Shown here: in pieces, positions 1-5,170 of the stretch
Numbering within the stretch: the stretch's first letter is position 1
Layout: the number at the start of each line of letters is the position of its first letter
DNA from: CAYWTX01 sp964461295
Lineage (GTDB): Bacteria > Planctomycetota > Phycisphaerae > SM23-33
Reading direction: 5' to 3'
DNA length: 6,815 nucleotides
NCBI GenBank assembly: GCA_964461295.1
Contig: CAYWTX010000410.1
Span: 1 to 6,815, forward strand
The notes under the pieces: model-generated
What the model was told of the DNA's origin: nothing
What the model saw: only the letters and a program-made list of their open reading frames with translations
Databases searched by the model: none
Made by a program: the position numbers and the translations under genes

Positions 1-1
1 C

Positions 2-547
2 GGCAACATCCGCCGGCTGACGCAGCACCTGGACCCGCGCGGGTACGAGGTGGCGCCGGTGGCGGCGCCCAACGACGTGGAGCGCGCGCATCACTACCTG
101 TGGCGGTTCTGGATCAACATGCCCAAGGCGGGGCACATCACGATCTTCGACCGGAGCTGGTACGGGCGCGTGCTGGTGGAGCGCGTGGAGGGCTTCTGCC
201 GCGAGGAGCAGTGGCGGCGGGCGTACCGCGAGATCAACGAGATGGAGCAGCACATGACGCACTTCGGGGCCGTGCTGCTGAAGTTCTGGCTGCACATCGA
301 CCCCGACGAGCAGTTGCGGCGGTTCGAGGAGCGAAAGAAGCTGGCGTACAAGCAGTGGAAGATCACCGACGAGGACTGGCGCAACCGCAAGAAATGGCCG
401 CTGTACAAGGAGGCGGTCGAGGAGATGCTGATGCGGACGTCCACGCCTTACGCGCCGTGGACGATCGTCGAGAGCAACTGCAAGTGGCACGCGCGGGTGA
501 AGGCGATCCACACGGTTTGCGGGGCGATCCGGGCACGGCTGGGGTAG
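2..547 (+). CDS. pap: Polyphosphate:AMP phosphotransferase / PPK2-family kinase, C-terminal part (5' end outside window)
   Basis: This is the last 181 codons of a PPK2-fold kinase. The frame is open from base 2 and ends at TAG 545-547. The first visible residues (GNIRRLTQHLD) follow directly after where the Walker A loop should lie, so the P-loop is outside the window. Visible family marks in order are the VAPVAAPND stretch at about residues 17-25, the HYLWRFW segment, the Walker B motif DRSWYGR from residue 50 followed by VLVERVEGF, the basic lid region (KQWKITDEDWRNRKKW) and the C-terminal TSTPYAPWTIVE block. The family moves phosphate between inorganic polyphosphate and nucleotides in the cytoplasm. 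The exact wording of the Walker B and lid segments is closest, from memory, to the second domain of polyphosphate:AMP phosphotransferases, which make ADP from AMP. A single-domain PPK2 remains possible because the N-terminal half cannot be seen. The gene is followed by a small GC-rich hairpin and then repeat-rich non-coding DNA. Confidence 0.9.
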   Translation, partial: GNIRRLTQHLDPRGYEVAPVAAPNDVERAHHYLWRFWINMPKAGHITIFDRSWYGRVLVERVEGFCREEQWRRAYREINEMEQHMTHFGAVLLKFWLHIDPDEQLRRFEERKKLAYKQWKITDEDWRNRKKWPLYKEAVEEMLMRTSTPYAPWTIVESNCKWHARVKAIHTVCGAIRARLG

Positions 548-555
548 AGAGGGAA

Positions 556-569
556 GGCAGCAGGCTGCC
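556..569 (+). terminator. Short GC-rich hairpin just after the PPK2-family stop codon
   Basis: The arms ggcagc and gctgcc form a perfect 6-bp stem only 9 bases after the stop codon. No T-tract follows, so this is not a classical intrinsic terminator. It could stabilise the mRNA 3' end or act in a Rho-dependent setting. The position is the main argument for a role. Confidence 0.3.
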
Positions 570-799
570 GTACAGGCGGGGACGTCCGTCAACTTGCGTT
601 GCCGTGGCGCCCGATGTGCGAACAAGAATGACACTGTGGCAACGTTGCAGGGATTCTGTGGGTTCGGGCGCCGCTCAGAACACGGCAAACGAAAAACAGT
701 ATCGCTTTGCCCGCTTGCCAGGTGAGCGGGTGTCCGCTCTTCAGCCTGAAAGGCTGCGAGTTTGTGAAGGAATCGCAGGAGCAGCCTTCCTCCCTCTTA

Positions 800-812
800 G
801 CCCCGAAGGGGC
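800..812. repeat. Hairpin repeat unit gcccc-gaa-ggggc
   Basis: A perfect 5-bp stem with a GAA loop lies inside the 17-base unit 799-815. A second, partly decayed unit lies at 867-883 in the same orientation, where the left arm has become gccat and no longer pairs fully. The pair frames the imperfect stem at 826-845. Confidence 0.55.
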
Positions 813-946
813 GTCGAGGATCTAGCCGGAGGCGTAAGACCCCGGTAACCAAGCAGTTAACCATGGAGCCATGAAGGGGCGACAGAAAGAGTCCAGAGCG
901 GGCAGACCCGCGAGTTTCGATTCTTTCACAAGCGATGAGACAATAC

Positions 947-1090
947 AGCCCAGGGCAACGCCCTTGTCATTGCCCACATTTCGCGCGGCTTATGTCGGCC
1001 CTCCACAGCCCTTGAAGGGGCCGTTTGGTGGTAGCCTCGGGGCCAGCCCGTGGTCCATCACGAGGTGCATGGAGCCCGCGAAGCGGCCGA
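947..1090 (-). repeat. Composite repeat module, copy 1 (inverted orientation)
   Basis: Read on the minus strand, this module runs from agcccgcgaagcggccga's complementary arm region toward a 33-base end block at 947-979. That end block matches, reverse-complemented, bases 1246-1278 of copy 2 with only 3 mismatches by my alignment. The other end carries an 18-base block (1073-1090) that is perfectly complementary to 1112-1129 in copy 2. Between these lie ggtagcc (1030-1036), complementary to 1171-1177, and a cccctt-aagggg-type hairpin region near 1009-1024. The order of blocks is the same in both copies, so this is a diverged inverted pair, not a chance palindrome. Confidence 0.75.
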
Positions 1091-1111
1091 TTGACGCGCC
1101 CGGCGCCTCAG

Positions 1112-1278
1112 TCGGCCGCTTCGCGGGCTCTGGGATCCATATCGGTCGTGTCCCACGGGCTTGCGCCCGTGGCTACCTTCAATCGCCCCGCTTCGGGGGC
1201 GAAGAGCGGGATGGGGACGGCGCCGTCCCGATCCGCTGGCCAGGGATGTGGGTGATGACACGGGCGTTGCCCTGGGCT
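1112..1278 (+). repeat. Composite repeat module, copy 2 (forward orientation)
   Basis: The copy starts with tcggccgcttcgcgggct (1112-1129), then a strong hairpin ccacgggc-ttgc-gcccgtgg (1153-1172), the ggctacc block (1171-1177), the self-complementary tcgccccgcttcgggggcga (1183-1202), the palindromic ggacggcgccgtcc (within 1213-1230), and the end block at 1246-1278 containing a cgggcgttgccctg hairpin. It faces copy 1 across a 21-base spacer (1091-1111). The 24 bases at 1183-1206 recur exactly, reverse-complemented, at 6343-6366. No reading frame through it resembles a protein. Confidence 0.8.
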
Positions 1279-1517
1279 ATCGAATCTCACCCCTTCAGGT
1301 TGAGGAAACGCCGCAAGAACGGTCGTGGACCCCGTTCGCGCCCCGCCGTCTGGCGCGGCCGCGCCCGCTTGCCGTCGGCCGACCTACAGCCCCCATCACG
1401 GCGCGTCCTTGCCGTGTCCCTCCGAGACACATGCCCCGATGGGGATCCCACCATCTTCCGTCCTTTCCTCCAGAAACTAGGGCGCGTCCCTAGTTTCCAG
1501 GAGCGACCGCCGAATGT
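1279..1517. other. Non-coding stretch with three further stem-loops
   Basis: This lies between repeat copy 2 and the stop codon of the minus-strand membrane protein gene. I see no gene in it. It holds small hairpins gtgtc/gacac (1414-1430) and cccc-gat-gggg (1434-1444), then the stronger hairpin at 1473-1497. An 11-base direct repeat tcggccgacct occurs at 1375-1385 and 1521-1531, the second inside the end of the neighbouring gene. Confidence 0.55.
1473..1497 (-). terminator. Strong hairpin downstream of the membrane protein gene
   Basis: Perfect 10-bp arms gaaactaggg and ccctagtttc are separated by a 5-base loop, 20 bases past the minus-strand stop codon at 1518. The stem's base has A/T pairs but no U-tract follows on either strand, so termination is plausible from position and stability only. 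Confidence 0.4.
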
Positions 1518-2150
1518 TCATCGGCCGACCTGGGACCGATCCCAACCGGTGATTTGCGTGCTCCAGATTCTCTCCCGGATGGCGTCCCTTAGTTTCGGGA
1601 GCGCAGCAGGGATTGCCTTGAGGAGCCTCGCCTTTTCCTCGTCTAATTCGATCAACTTCTCCGTGGGCATCTCCCGGTCCTTCGCTCCTTCTAAGCGGCG
1701 TATCCTTCGCAGAGACAAGTGAAGATCGATCACGAGTTTCCGTAAGGCCTCCGCAGCTTCGTAGACCGTCGTGGCATAGAACGGCTCGTTGGCGTAGACC
1801 GTCTCAAGTACGGCGTCGTGCGCTTCGACGAGCTCCTTGACGAGTTCCTCTTCAGGCTTCACTGGGCCCTGCTGAAGGTCGTGGAAACCATGGCAGGCCA
1901 AAGCAAGCCGTCTTGCGCGACTCCAAAGCTCTTGGCAGATGGCGAATTCCTTCTCAAACTGGAGACGGTGGACAAGCAACTCCTTGTCGTCTCTTACGCG
2001 AAGGTCCGCCAATAGACCCTCGACCTGAGTCCGATACTTGGCCCTATCGCTCTCAAGAATGCGGTTGGCCCACACCTTGCCCAGCCAGGCCGCAAGACCA
2101 AATACGATGGGGGTTGTGATTGCCCCCGTGAGGTAGCTCGACCAGTCCAT
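1518..2150 (-). CDS. Membrane-anchored helical protein of unknown function
   Basis: The 210-residue protein has one hydrophobic segment near the N-terminus (about residues 7-27), with the rest charged, helical and probably coiled-coil in the cytoplasm. Features that can be seen are KYRTQVEGLLADLRVRDDKE after the membrane segment, LQFEKEFAICQELW at 63-76, NEPFYATTVYEA near 121-132 and a Lys/Glu/Arg-rich C-terminal helix. From memory this resembles a widespread uncharacterised family with one membrane helix plus a coiled coil; I assign no function. The ATG at 2150 is chosen over an in-frame ATG at 2240 because it has gggag 8 bases upstream and a TACAAT -10 box at 2177-2182, which the longer form would place inside the gene. 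Two 60-base samples counted by hand give about 52-55% GC and a third 62%, lower than in the flanking genes, suggesting different ancestry. It appears monocistronic. Confidence 0.75.
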   Translation of the reverse strand: MDWSSYLTGAITTPIVFGLAAWLGKVWANRILESDRAKYRTQVEGLLADLRVRDDKELLVHRLQFEKEFAICQELWSRARRLALACHGFHDLQQGPVKPEEELVKELVEAHDAVLETVYANEPFYATTVYEAAEALRKLVIDLHLSLRRIRRLEGAKDREMPTEKLIELDEEKARLLKAIPAALPKLRDAIRERIWSTQITGWDRSQVGR

Positions 2151-2158
2151 AGTGAACG

Positions 2159-2163
2159 CTCCC
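2159..2163 (-). promoter_or_regulatory. Ribosome binding site fixing the start at 2150
   Basis: On the minus strand gggag sits 8 bases before the ATG. The upstream in-frame ATG at 2240 has no comparable site and lies before the predicted promoter, so this element decides the start. Confidence 0.55.
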
Positions 2164-2176
2164 GTAATGGGTATGA

Positions 2177-2203
2177 ATTGTACCGCGCGCCGTACGCCAG
2201 CAA
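2177..2203 (-). promoter_or_regulatory. Likely sigma-70-type promoter of the membrane protein gene
   Basis: On the minus strand a TACAAT box (2177-2182, five of six consensus positions) is preceded after 15 bases by TTGCTG (2198-2203). The short spacer makes the -35 assignment weak; the -10 box is the main evidence. Transcription would start near 2170, giving a leader of about 20 bases. Confidence 0.4.
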
Positions 2204-2517
2204 CAGCGCCCGTTGAACTACTCCGGCCCGTCAGCCCCATTGCGAGTGTATCCCGTCGAACCTCGCATACGTCACGTCAGCCCGTTGACGCAACGTACTG
2301 CAAGTAAGGCATATGCGCCTGACGTGACGAGGTGGGGGGTAGTCACTACGAATCAGATAGGAATCGGCCAAAGAGAGGGGAAAACGGCGTATCCGGGCGT
2401 TTTTCGGGTGGGCGTATCGCGTCAGCGGCGGCGCGGACAGAGCGGCGAGAATCGCCAAAACCCTTGTGCCAGTGCGGATAACGACGCGGCCCGCCGGATT
2501 GGTCCAGCGGGCCGTTT
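2204..2517. other. Non-coding gap with stem-loops between the membrane protein gene and ssrA
   Basis: I find no gene here. It holds a long imperfect stem at 2260-2333, with 11-bp perfect arms cgtcacgtcag (2270-2280) and ctgacgtgacg (2319-2329), a 4-bp outer extension past a 6-base bulge, and inside its loop the small hairpin cgttg-acg-caacg (2283-2295) and the palindrome gcatatgc (2309-2316). Further right are G-rich and purine-rich bases, then a GC-rich hairpin with arms cggcccgc (2487-2494) and gcgggccg (2507-2514). No transposase or integrase is present. Confidence 0.5.
2260..2333. repeat. Imperfect inverted repeat with 11-bp core arms
   Basis: The core arms 2270-2280 and 2319-2329 are exact reverse complements, and acct (2260-2263) pairs with aggt (2330-2333) outside a 6-base bulge. 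The 38-base loop has its own 5-bp hairpin. It lies about 60 bases upstream of the promoter of the minus-strand membrane protein gene and could be an operator, a recombination site or a structured transcript. Confidence 0.5.
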
Positions 2518-2548
2518 CCCGCAAGAGAGCGTTTCGCTCCCTTGCGGG
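2518..2548 (-). terminator. Strong stem-loop just downstream of ssrA
   Basis: The 14-base arms cccgcaagagagcg (2518-2531) and cgctcccttgcggg (2535-2548) pair along their length with a single wobble around a 3-base loop. The hairpin begins 4 bases beyond the mature 3' end of the tmRNA, where a terminator is expected. There is no U-tract after it on the minus strand; a second GC-rich hairpin (2487-2514) follows in the same direction. Confidence 0.55.
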
Positions 2549-2551
2549 GAC

Positions 2552-2906
2552 TGGAGGCGGCGGGAATCGAACCCGCGTCCCGTGACGTTTCGACGCCGGC
2601 TTCTACGTGCGTAGTCGATTGTTTGTTCTCGCCGCGACGGCCCGAATCGACACGGTCCGACGCGGCCAGTTCGCCGATAGGTGTCCCGGCCGAGTAACCG
2701 AACCACTCCCTGCCGGCAAGCCCGCTGGTTTTCGCCCATACGGACCTCGCGGGCAAGGCCCATAGGACGGGCTGCTTAGTTAGGCAGCCATGCGATAGAC
2801 GTTGCTATCGGCACATAAGGTTTTCCCAAGGTGTTTTACGAGGCCGCCTTGGAACCTCGGCACGCCACCGTCGCCTCCACCGTCCGGTCGATGCCTGTTC
2901 GCCCCC
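2552..2906 (-). ncRNA. ssrA: tmRNA (transfer-messenger RNA)
   Basis: This 355-base RNA rescues stalled ribosomes by acting first as an alanine tRNA and then as a message for a degradation tag. The 5' end ggggcg pairs with the 3' cgcctcc as a 7-bp acceptor stem (one G-U), followed by discriminator A. The T arm has a gcggg/cccgc stem around ttcgatt. The CCA end is not encoded. The tag frame runs from GCC at 2812 to TAA at 2780 and reads ADSNVYRMAA; an A lies at position -4 from the resume codon, as in E. coli. The stop codon sits in the loop of a ggctgc/gcagcc hairpin (2770-2789), the usual helix 5 arrangement. The Ala-Ala end fits recognition by tail-specific and Clp-type proteases; the preceding Arg-Met is unusual. 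The tag call follows from the frame and hairpin; the resume codon could only be confirmed by alignment. Confidence 0.93.
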
Positions 2907-2933
2907 GGATCGGCCTTGGCCGGTGCTCTCCAT

Positions 2934-2964
2934 AGTATACACCCCACCGGCCCGAAATGCTCAA
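2934..2964 (-). promoter_or_regulatory. Promoter of ssrA
   Basis: On the minus strand TATACT (2934-2939) forms a good -10 box, with TTGAGC (2959-2964) 19 bases upstream as a slightly distant -35 box. The box lies 27 bases before the mature 5' end, so the transcript would have a leader of about 20 bases removed by RNase P, as for other tmRNAs. Confidence 0.5.
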
Positions 2965-3022
2965 CTCATCTGGCCGACCTTCCATTTTTCGGCCCTCTGC
3001 GCCTCTGTGGCCAATATCGCCC

Positions 3023-3790
3023 CTACCGCGGCAAATCCCACGCCTCGGCGACACTTCGGTGCGCCTCACGCGTCAACTGCACCAGCAGCGGCCGGGCCTT
3101 CGCGTCCAGCCACCCCACCAGCCACACGATGTCCTCGCGGCCCATCGCGGTGCACCCCGCCGTCGCCTTGCCCGGCCCCGCCCACAGGTGCAGGAAGATG
3201 CACGACCCGCCGCCCGGCGCCGCCGGAAGCGTGTTGTGGCCCACGAACACGCCCCATTCGTACAGGTCGTCGGCGCGACGCATCGTCTCGGCGCTCGTCC
3301 AGTCCTTCAACACGTCGCCCAGCTTCACCACCTGGTCGTAGAACTTCGAGTTGGGGTCGTCCACGCCGAACACGTCGGCCGTCAAGGGCACGTACCCCAA
3401 CTTCACGCCCCTGGCCTCCCCCTTCCGCGCGTAGCCGAACGCGTAGCGCAACTCGAACAGCCCGGCAGGGCTCTTGCCGTCCCCCTCTCGCTTGGCTGGT
3501 CCGGCGACGGTCGGGTGCCCGTGCAGCCCCCGCCCCCACGCCAGGCCGTTGCGCCCCAGCGTCACCGGCCTCTTCCCGCCGACCTGCGCCCACGGCTTGT
3601 CAGCGTCCGGCCGCTCGTAGCACAGCAGCGTGCCGGTTGTCGCGGCCCAGTCGTCCGACACGACCACCACGAGTTGTCTGCCGTTTCGCAGCGCAGCCAG
3701 CGCGCCGGCGGCGCCCTTGGGCGCGGGTTTGTCCGCGCACCCACCCCCGACAGCCGCCAGCAGGAGGAGAACGGAACCTGGAACCTTCAT
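3023..3790 (-). CDS. YkuD-type L,D-transpeptidase-like lipoprotein
   Basis: The 255-residue protein has an N-terminal hydrophobic signal ending in a Cys at 18 (AAVGGGCAD), suggesting a lipoprotein; the GGG before the Cys is a loose lipobox. Next come REGDGKSPAGLFEL (101-114), VDDPNSKFYDQVV (143-155), GHNTLPAAPGGGSCIFLHLW and the active-site stretch with His201 and Cys213 in ATAGCTAM. These match the YkuD fold in the branch I recall as COG3786, whose members carry a Gly-Cys-Thr-Ala-Met core where classical enzymes have Ser-His-Gly-Cys-Arg. Family members act on peptidoglycan peptides outside the cytoplasmic membrane, making L,D-crosslinks or cleaving them; which of these applies cannot be told. 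The ATG at 3790 is chosen because it overlaps the transporter stop as ATGA and has ggag 8 bases upstream; an in-frame ATG at 3808 is the alternative. Translation is probably coupled to the transporter. Confidence 0.85.
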   Translation of the reverse strand: MKVPGSVLLLLAAVGGGCADKPAPKGAAGALAALRNGRQLVVVVSDDWAATTGTLLCYERPDADKPWAQVGGKRPVTLGRNGLAWGRGLHGHPTVAGPAKREGDGKSPAGLFELRYAFGYARKGEARGVKLGYVPLTADVFGVDDPNSKFYDQVVKLGDVLKDWTSAETMRRADDLYEWGVFVGHNTLPAAPGGGSCIFLHLWAGPGKATAGCTAMGREDIVWLVGWLDAKARPLLVQLTREAHRSVAEAWDLPR

Positions 3791-5028
3791 GCGCTTCTCT
3801 CCATCCACCCCTTCCCGCCCGTGATGCGGGCGATCACCATGCTCGCCACGTTGTCGCCCACCGCGTTCACCATCGTTGCCGGCGGGTCCACCAACGTGCC
3901 GATCATCGAGATGACGGGCAGCGCCTCGGCCGGGAAGCCGTACATCGTCACGATCAGGATCTCGCCGGTGAACCCGCCGCCGGGTATGCCGCTCATCACC
4001 ATCCCGCTCAGCAGCGCCACGCCCATCGCCGTCGCGATCGTCTCCACGCCCGCGAACGGCATGTGGTACAGTCCGAACAGCAGCGCGATCTTCAGGATCG
4101 CCGAGAGCACCGAGCCGTCCATGTGGATCGTCGCCCCGATCGGGATCACCACCTCGCTGATGTCGCGAGGCACGCCGATCCGGTCGGCCGCCTCAAGGTT
4201 CAGCGGAATCGTCGCGAAACTGCTGCCCGTTGCCGCGGCCGTCAACGCCGCCGGCGCGATGTTCCCCCAGAACGCCCTCACGCCGCGTCCTCGCCCCGCC
4301 ACGTAGGCGTACGCCGTGAACGCCACGAAGAAGTACGCGATGCACAGCGGGTAGTACAGCACCATCGCCCGCAGGTACGAGCCCAGCAGGTCGGGCCCGA
4401 ACACGCCCACCAGGTACGCGAAGTACGCCGCCAGCCCCACCGGCGCGTACAGCATGATGTACGAGATGATCTTCATGAACACCTCGTTGCCCGACTGCAG
4501 AAACGCCGTGAACGTCCGCCCCTTTTCCCCTGCGCCCGAGGCCGCCAGCCCCACCAGCGCCGCCAGCACGATCAGCGCCAGCATCCGCTTCTTGCTCAGC
4601 AATTCCGGGAAATCGCTCACCGTCAGCGTGCCGACAATCTGCTCGCCCGCGCTGCCGCCATGCACGGCCGCCGCCGCCGCCGTCGTCGGCGCCGCGAGCG
4701 ACACGCCCGCCGACGGCGGGTACAGGCTCACCCCCGCCACCATCAGCGCCGCGGCCACCAGCCCCGTCGCCGCGAACACGACCAGCATCCAACCGAGGAT
4801 GCGGAACAGCCGCCCGGTGCTCGCCATGCCCGCCACAGCCGAGGAGATCGAGAAGAACACCAGCGGCACGACGGTCATGAACAGGGCGTTGAGCAACAGG
4901 TCGCCCAGCGGCTTGACAACGGCGACGCCCTTGCCGAAGACCAGCCCCAGCGCCGAGCCCAACAGGATGGAGCCCAGGAGAATGAGAGAAAACCGCTGTG
5001 CTTTGAGAAGTGGCCTGACCTTGTCCAT
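3787..5028 (-). CDS. Dicarboxylate/amino acid:cation symporter (DAACS/SDF family)
   Basis: A 413-residue membrane transporter of normal family length with several long hydrophobic segments from residue 13 on. The conserved core reads in family order: hairpin HP1 as TGSSFATIP (267-275), the TM7 motif as HMDGS (302-306), HP2 as GIPGGG (347-352), and the TM8 motif DPPATMVNAVGD (381-392). The family carries dicarboxylates or amino acids inward with sodium or protons across the inner membrane. By alignment to GltPh from memory, Asp394, Thr398, Asn401 and Asp405 are kept (Asp381, Thr385, Asn388, Asp392), but the acidic-substrate-binding Arg397 is Ala384 and the TM7 Asn is His302. A substrate other than aspartate or glutamate is therefore likely; which one is open. 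The ATG at 5028 has only a weak Shine-Dalgarno match. The stop overlaps the start of the YkuD gene by ATGA; the lysozyme-like gene ends 142 bases upstream. Confidence 0.92.
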   Translation of the reverse strand: MDKVRPLLKAQRFSLILLGSILLGSALGLVFGKGVAVVKPLGDLLLNALFMTVVPLVFFSISSAVAGMASTGRLFRILGWMLVVFAATGLVAAALMVAGVSLYPPSAGVSLAAPTTAAAAAVHGGSAGEQIVGTLTVSDFPELLSKKRMLALIVLAALVGLAASGAGEKGRTFTAFLQSGNEVFMKIISYIMLYAPVGLAAYFAYLVGVFGPDLLGSYLRAMVLYYPLCIAYFFVAFTAYAYVAGRGRGVRAFWGNIAPAALTAAATGSSFATIPLNLEAADRIGVPRDISEVVIPIGATIHMDGSVLSAILKIALLFGLYHMPFAGVETIATAMGVALLSGMVMSGIPGGGFTGEILIVTMYGFPAEALPVISMIGTLVDPPATMVNAVGDNVASMVIARITGGKGWMERSA

Positions 5029-5170
5029 GCCCGGAAGTTTACGAGCCGAAAGGGCGGAGGTGCAATCCCGCCGCCGGAAAAGGCAAAGCTTCAGCCGTTG
5101 CGCGCGGCCGGAGTCTCACTGGGGCGTTTCCTTGGCGCCGCGCGGCGCGTTGCCGCCCCGCCGCACCCGT
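5029..5170 (-). other. Intergenic gap between lysozyme-like gene and transporter
   Basis: The 142 bases are GC-rich with a self-complementary gccgcgcggc core near 5136-5146 on the minus strand. A weak TTGCAC (5060-5065) and TAAACT (5036-5041) pair could start a nearly leaderless transcript of the transporter; the match is poor. Whether all three genes share one transcript is undecided. Confidence 0.4.

Larger units (their letters stand above)
548..946. other. Non-coding stretch with inverted repeats and GAAGGGGCG units
   Basis: No reading frame here carries a recognisable protein or a good start. The stretch holds several inverted repeats: 9-bp arms at 606-614 and 664-672 with the 10-bp palindrome gcaacgttgc (639-648) between them, a hairpin cagcct-gaa-aggctg at 742-756, gcccc-gaa-ggggc at 800-812, and an imperfect stem at 826-845. 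Two related units, agccccgaaggggcgtc at 799-815 and agccatgaaggggcgac at 867-883, agree at most positions and start 68 bases apart. From memory this pattern resembles repeats scattered between genes in planctomycetes; a genome-wide search is needed to show that. Confidence 0.6.

Noticed and set aside
947..1278. CRISPR array
   Set aside because: Repeats here are inverted, few, and of different kinds; there are no regular direct repeats with unique spacers of even length, and no cas gene.
871..1722. Open frame of 283 codons on the + strand
   Set aside because: It passes straight through the repeat modules and into the antisense of the minus-strand membrane protein gene, with no recognisable domain and no good ribosome binding site.
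2151..2240. Longer N-terminus for the minus-strand membrane protein (ATG at 2240)
   Set aside because: The added 30 residues lie across the predicted promoter and ribosome binding site, and the 2150 start gives the usual short cytoplasmic end before the membrane segment.
2204..2551. Integrative element or attachment duplicate at ssrA
   Set aside because: No second copy of the ssrA 3' end and no integrase is visible within the window, so it stays a hypothesis attached to the orphan gene.
2213..2614. Open frame of 133 codons on the + strand, leading into ssrA
   Set aside because: The end reads through the antisense of the tmRNA 3' end (RRRESNPRPVTF), a known false protein produced by tRNA-like T arms.
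5036..5065. Promoter for the transporter (TTGCAC / TAAACT)
   Set aside because: The -35 match is poor and the -10 box lies only 7 bases from the ATG; mentioned in the gap entry but not supported as a feature.
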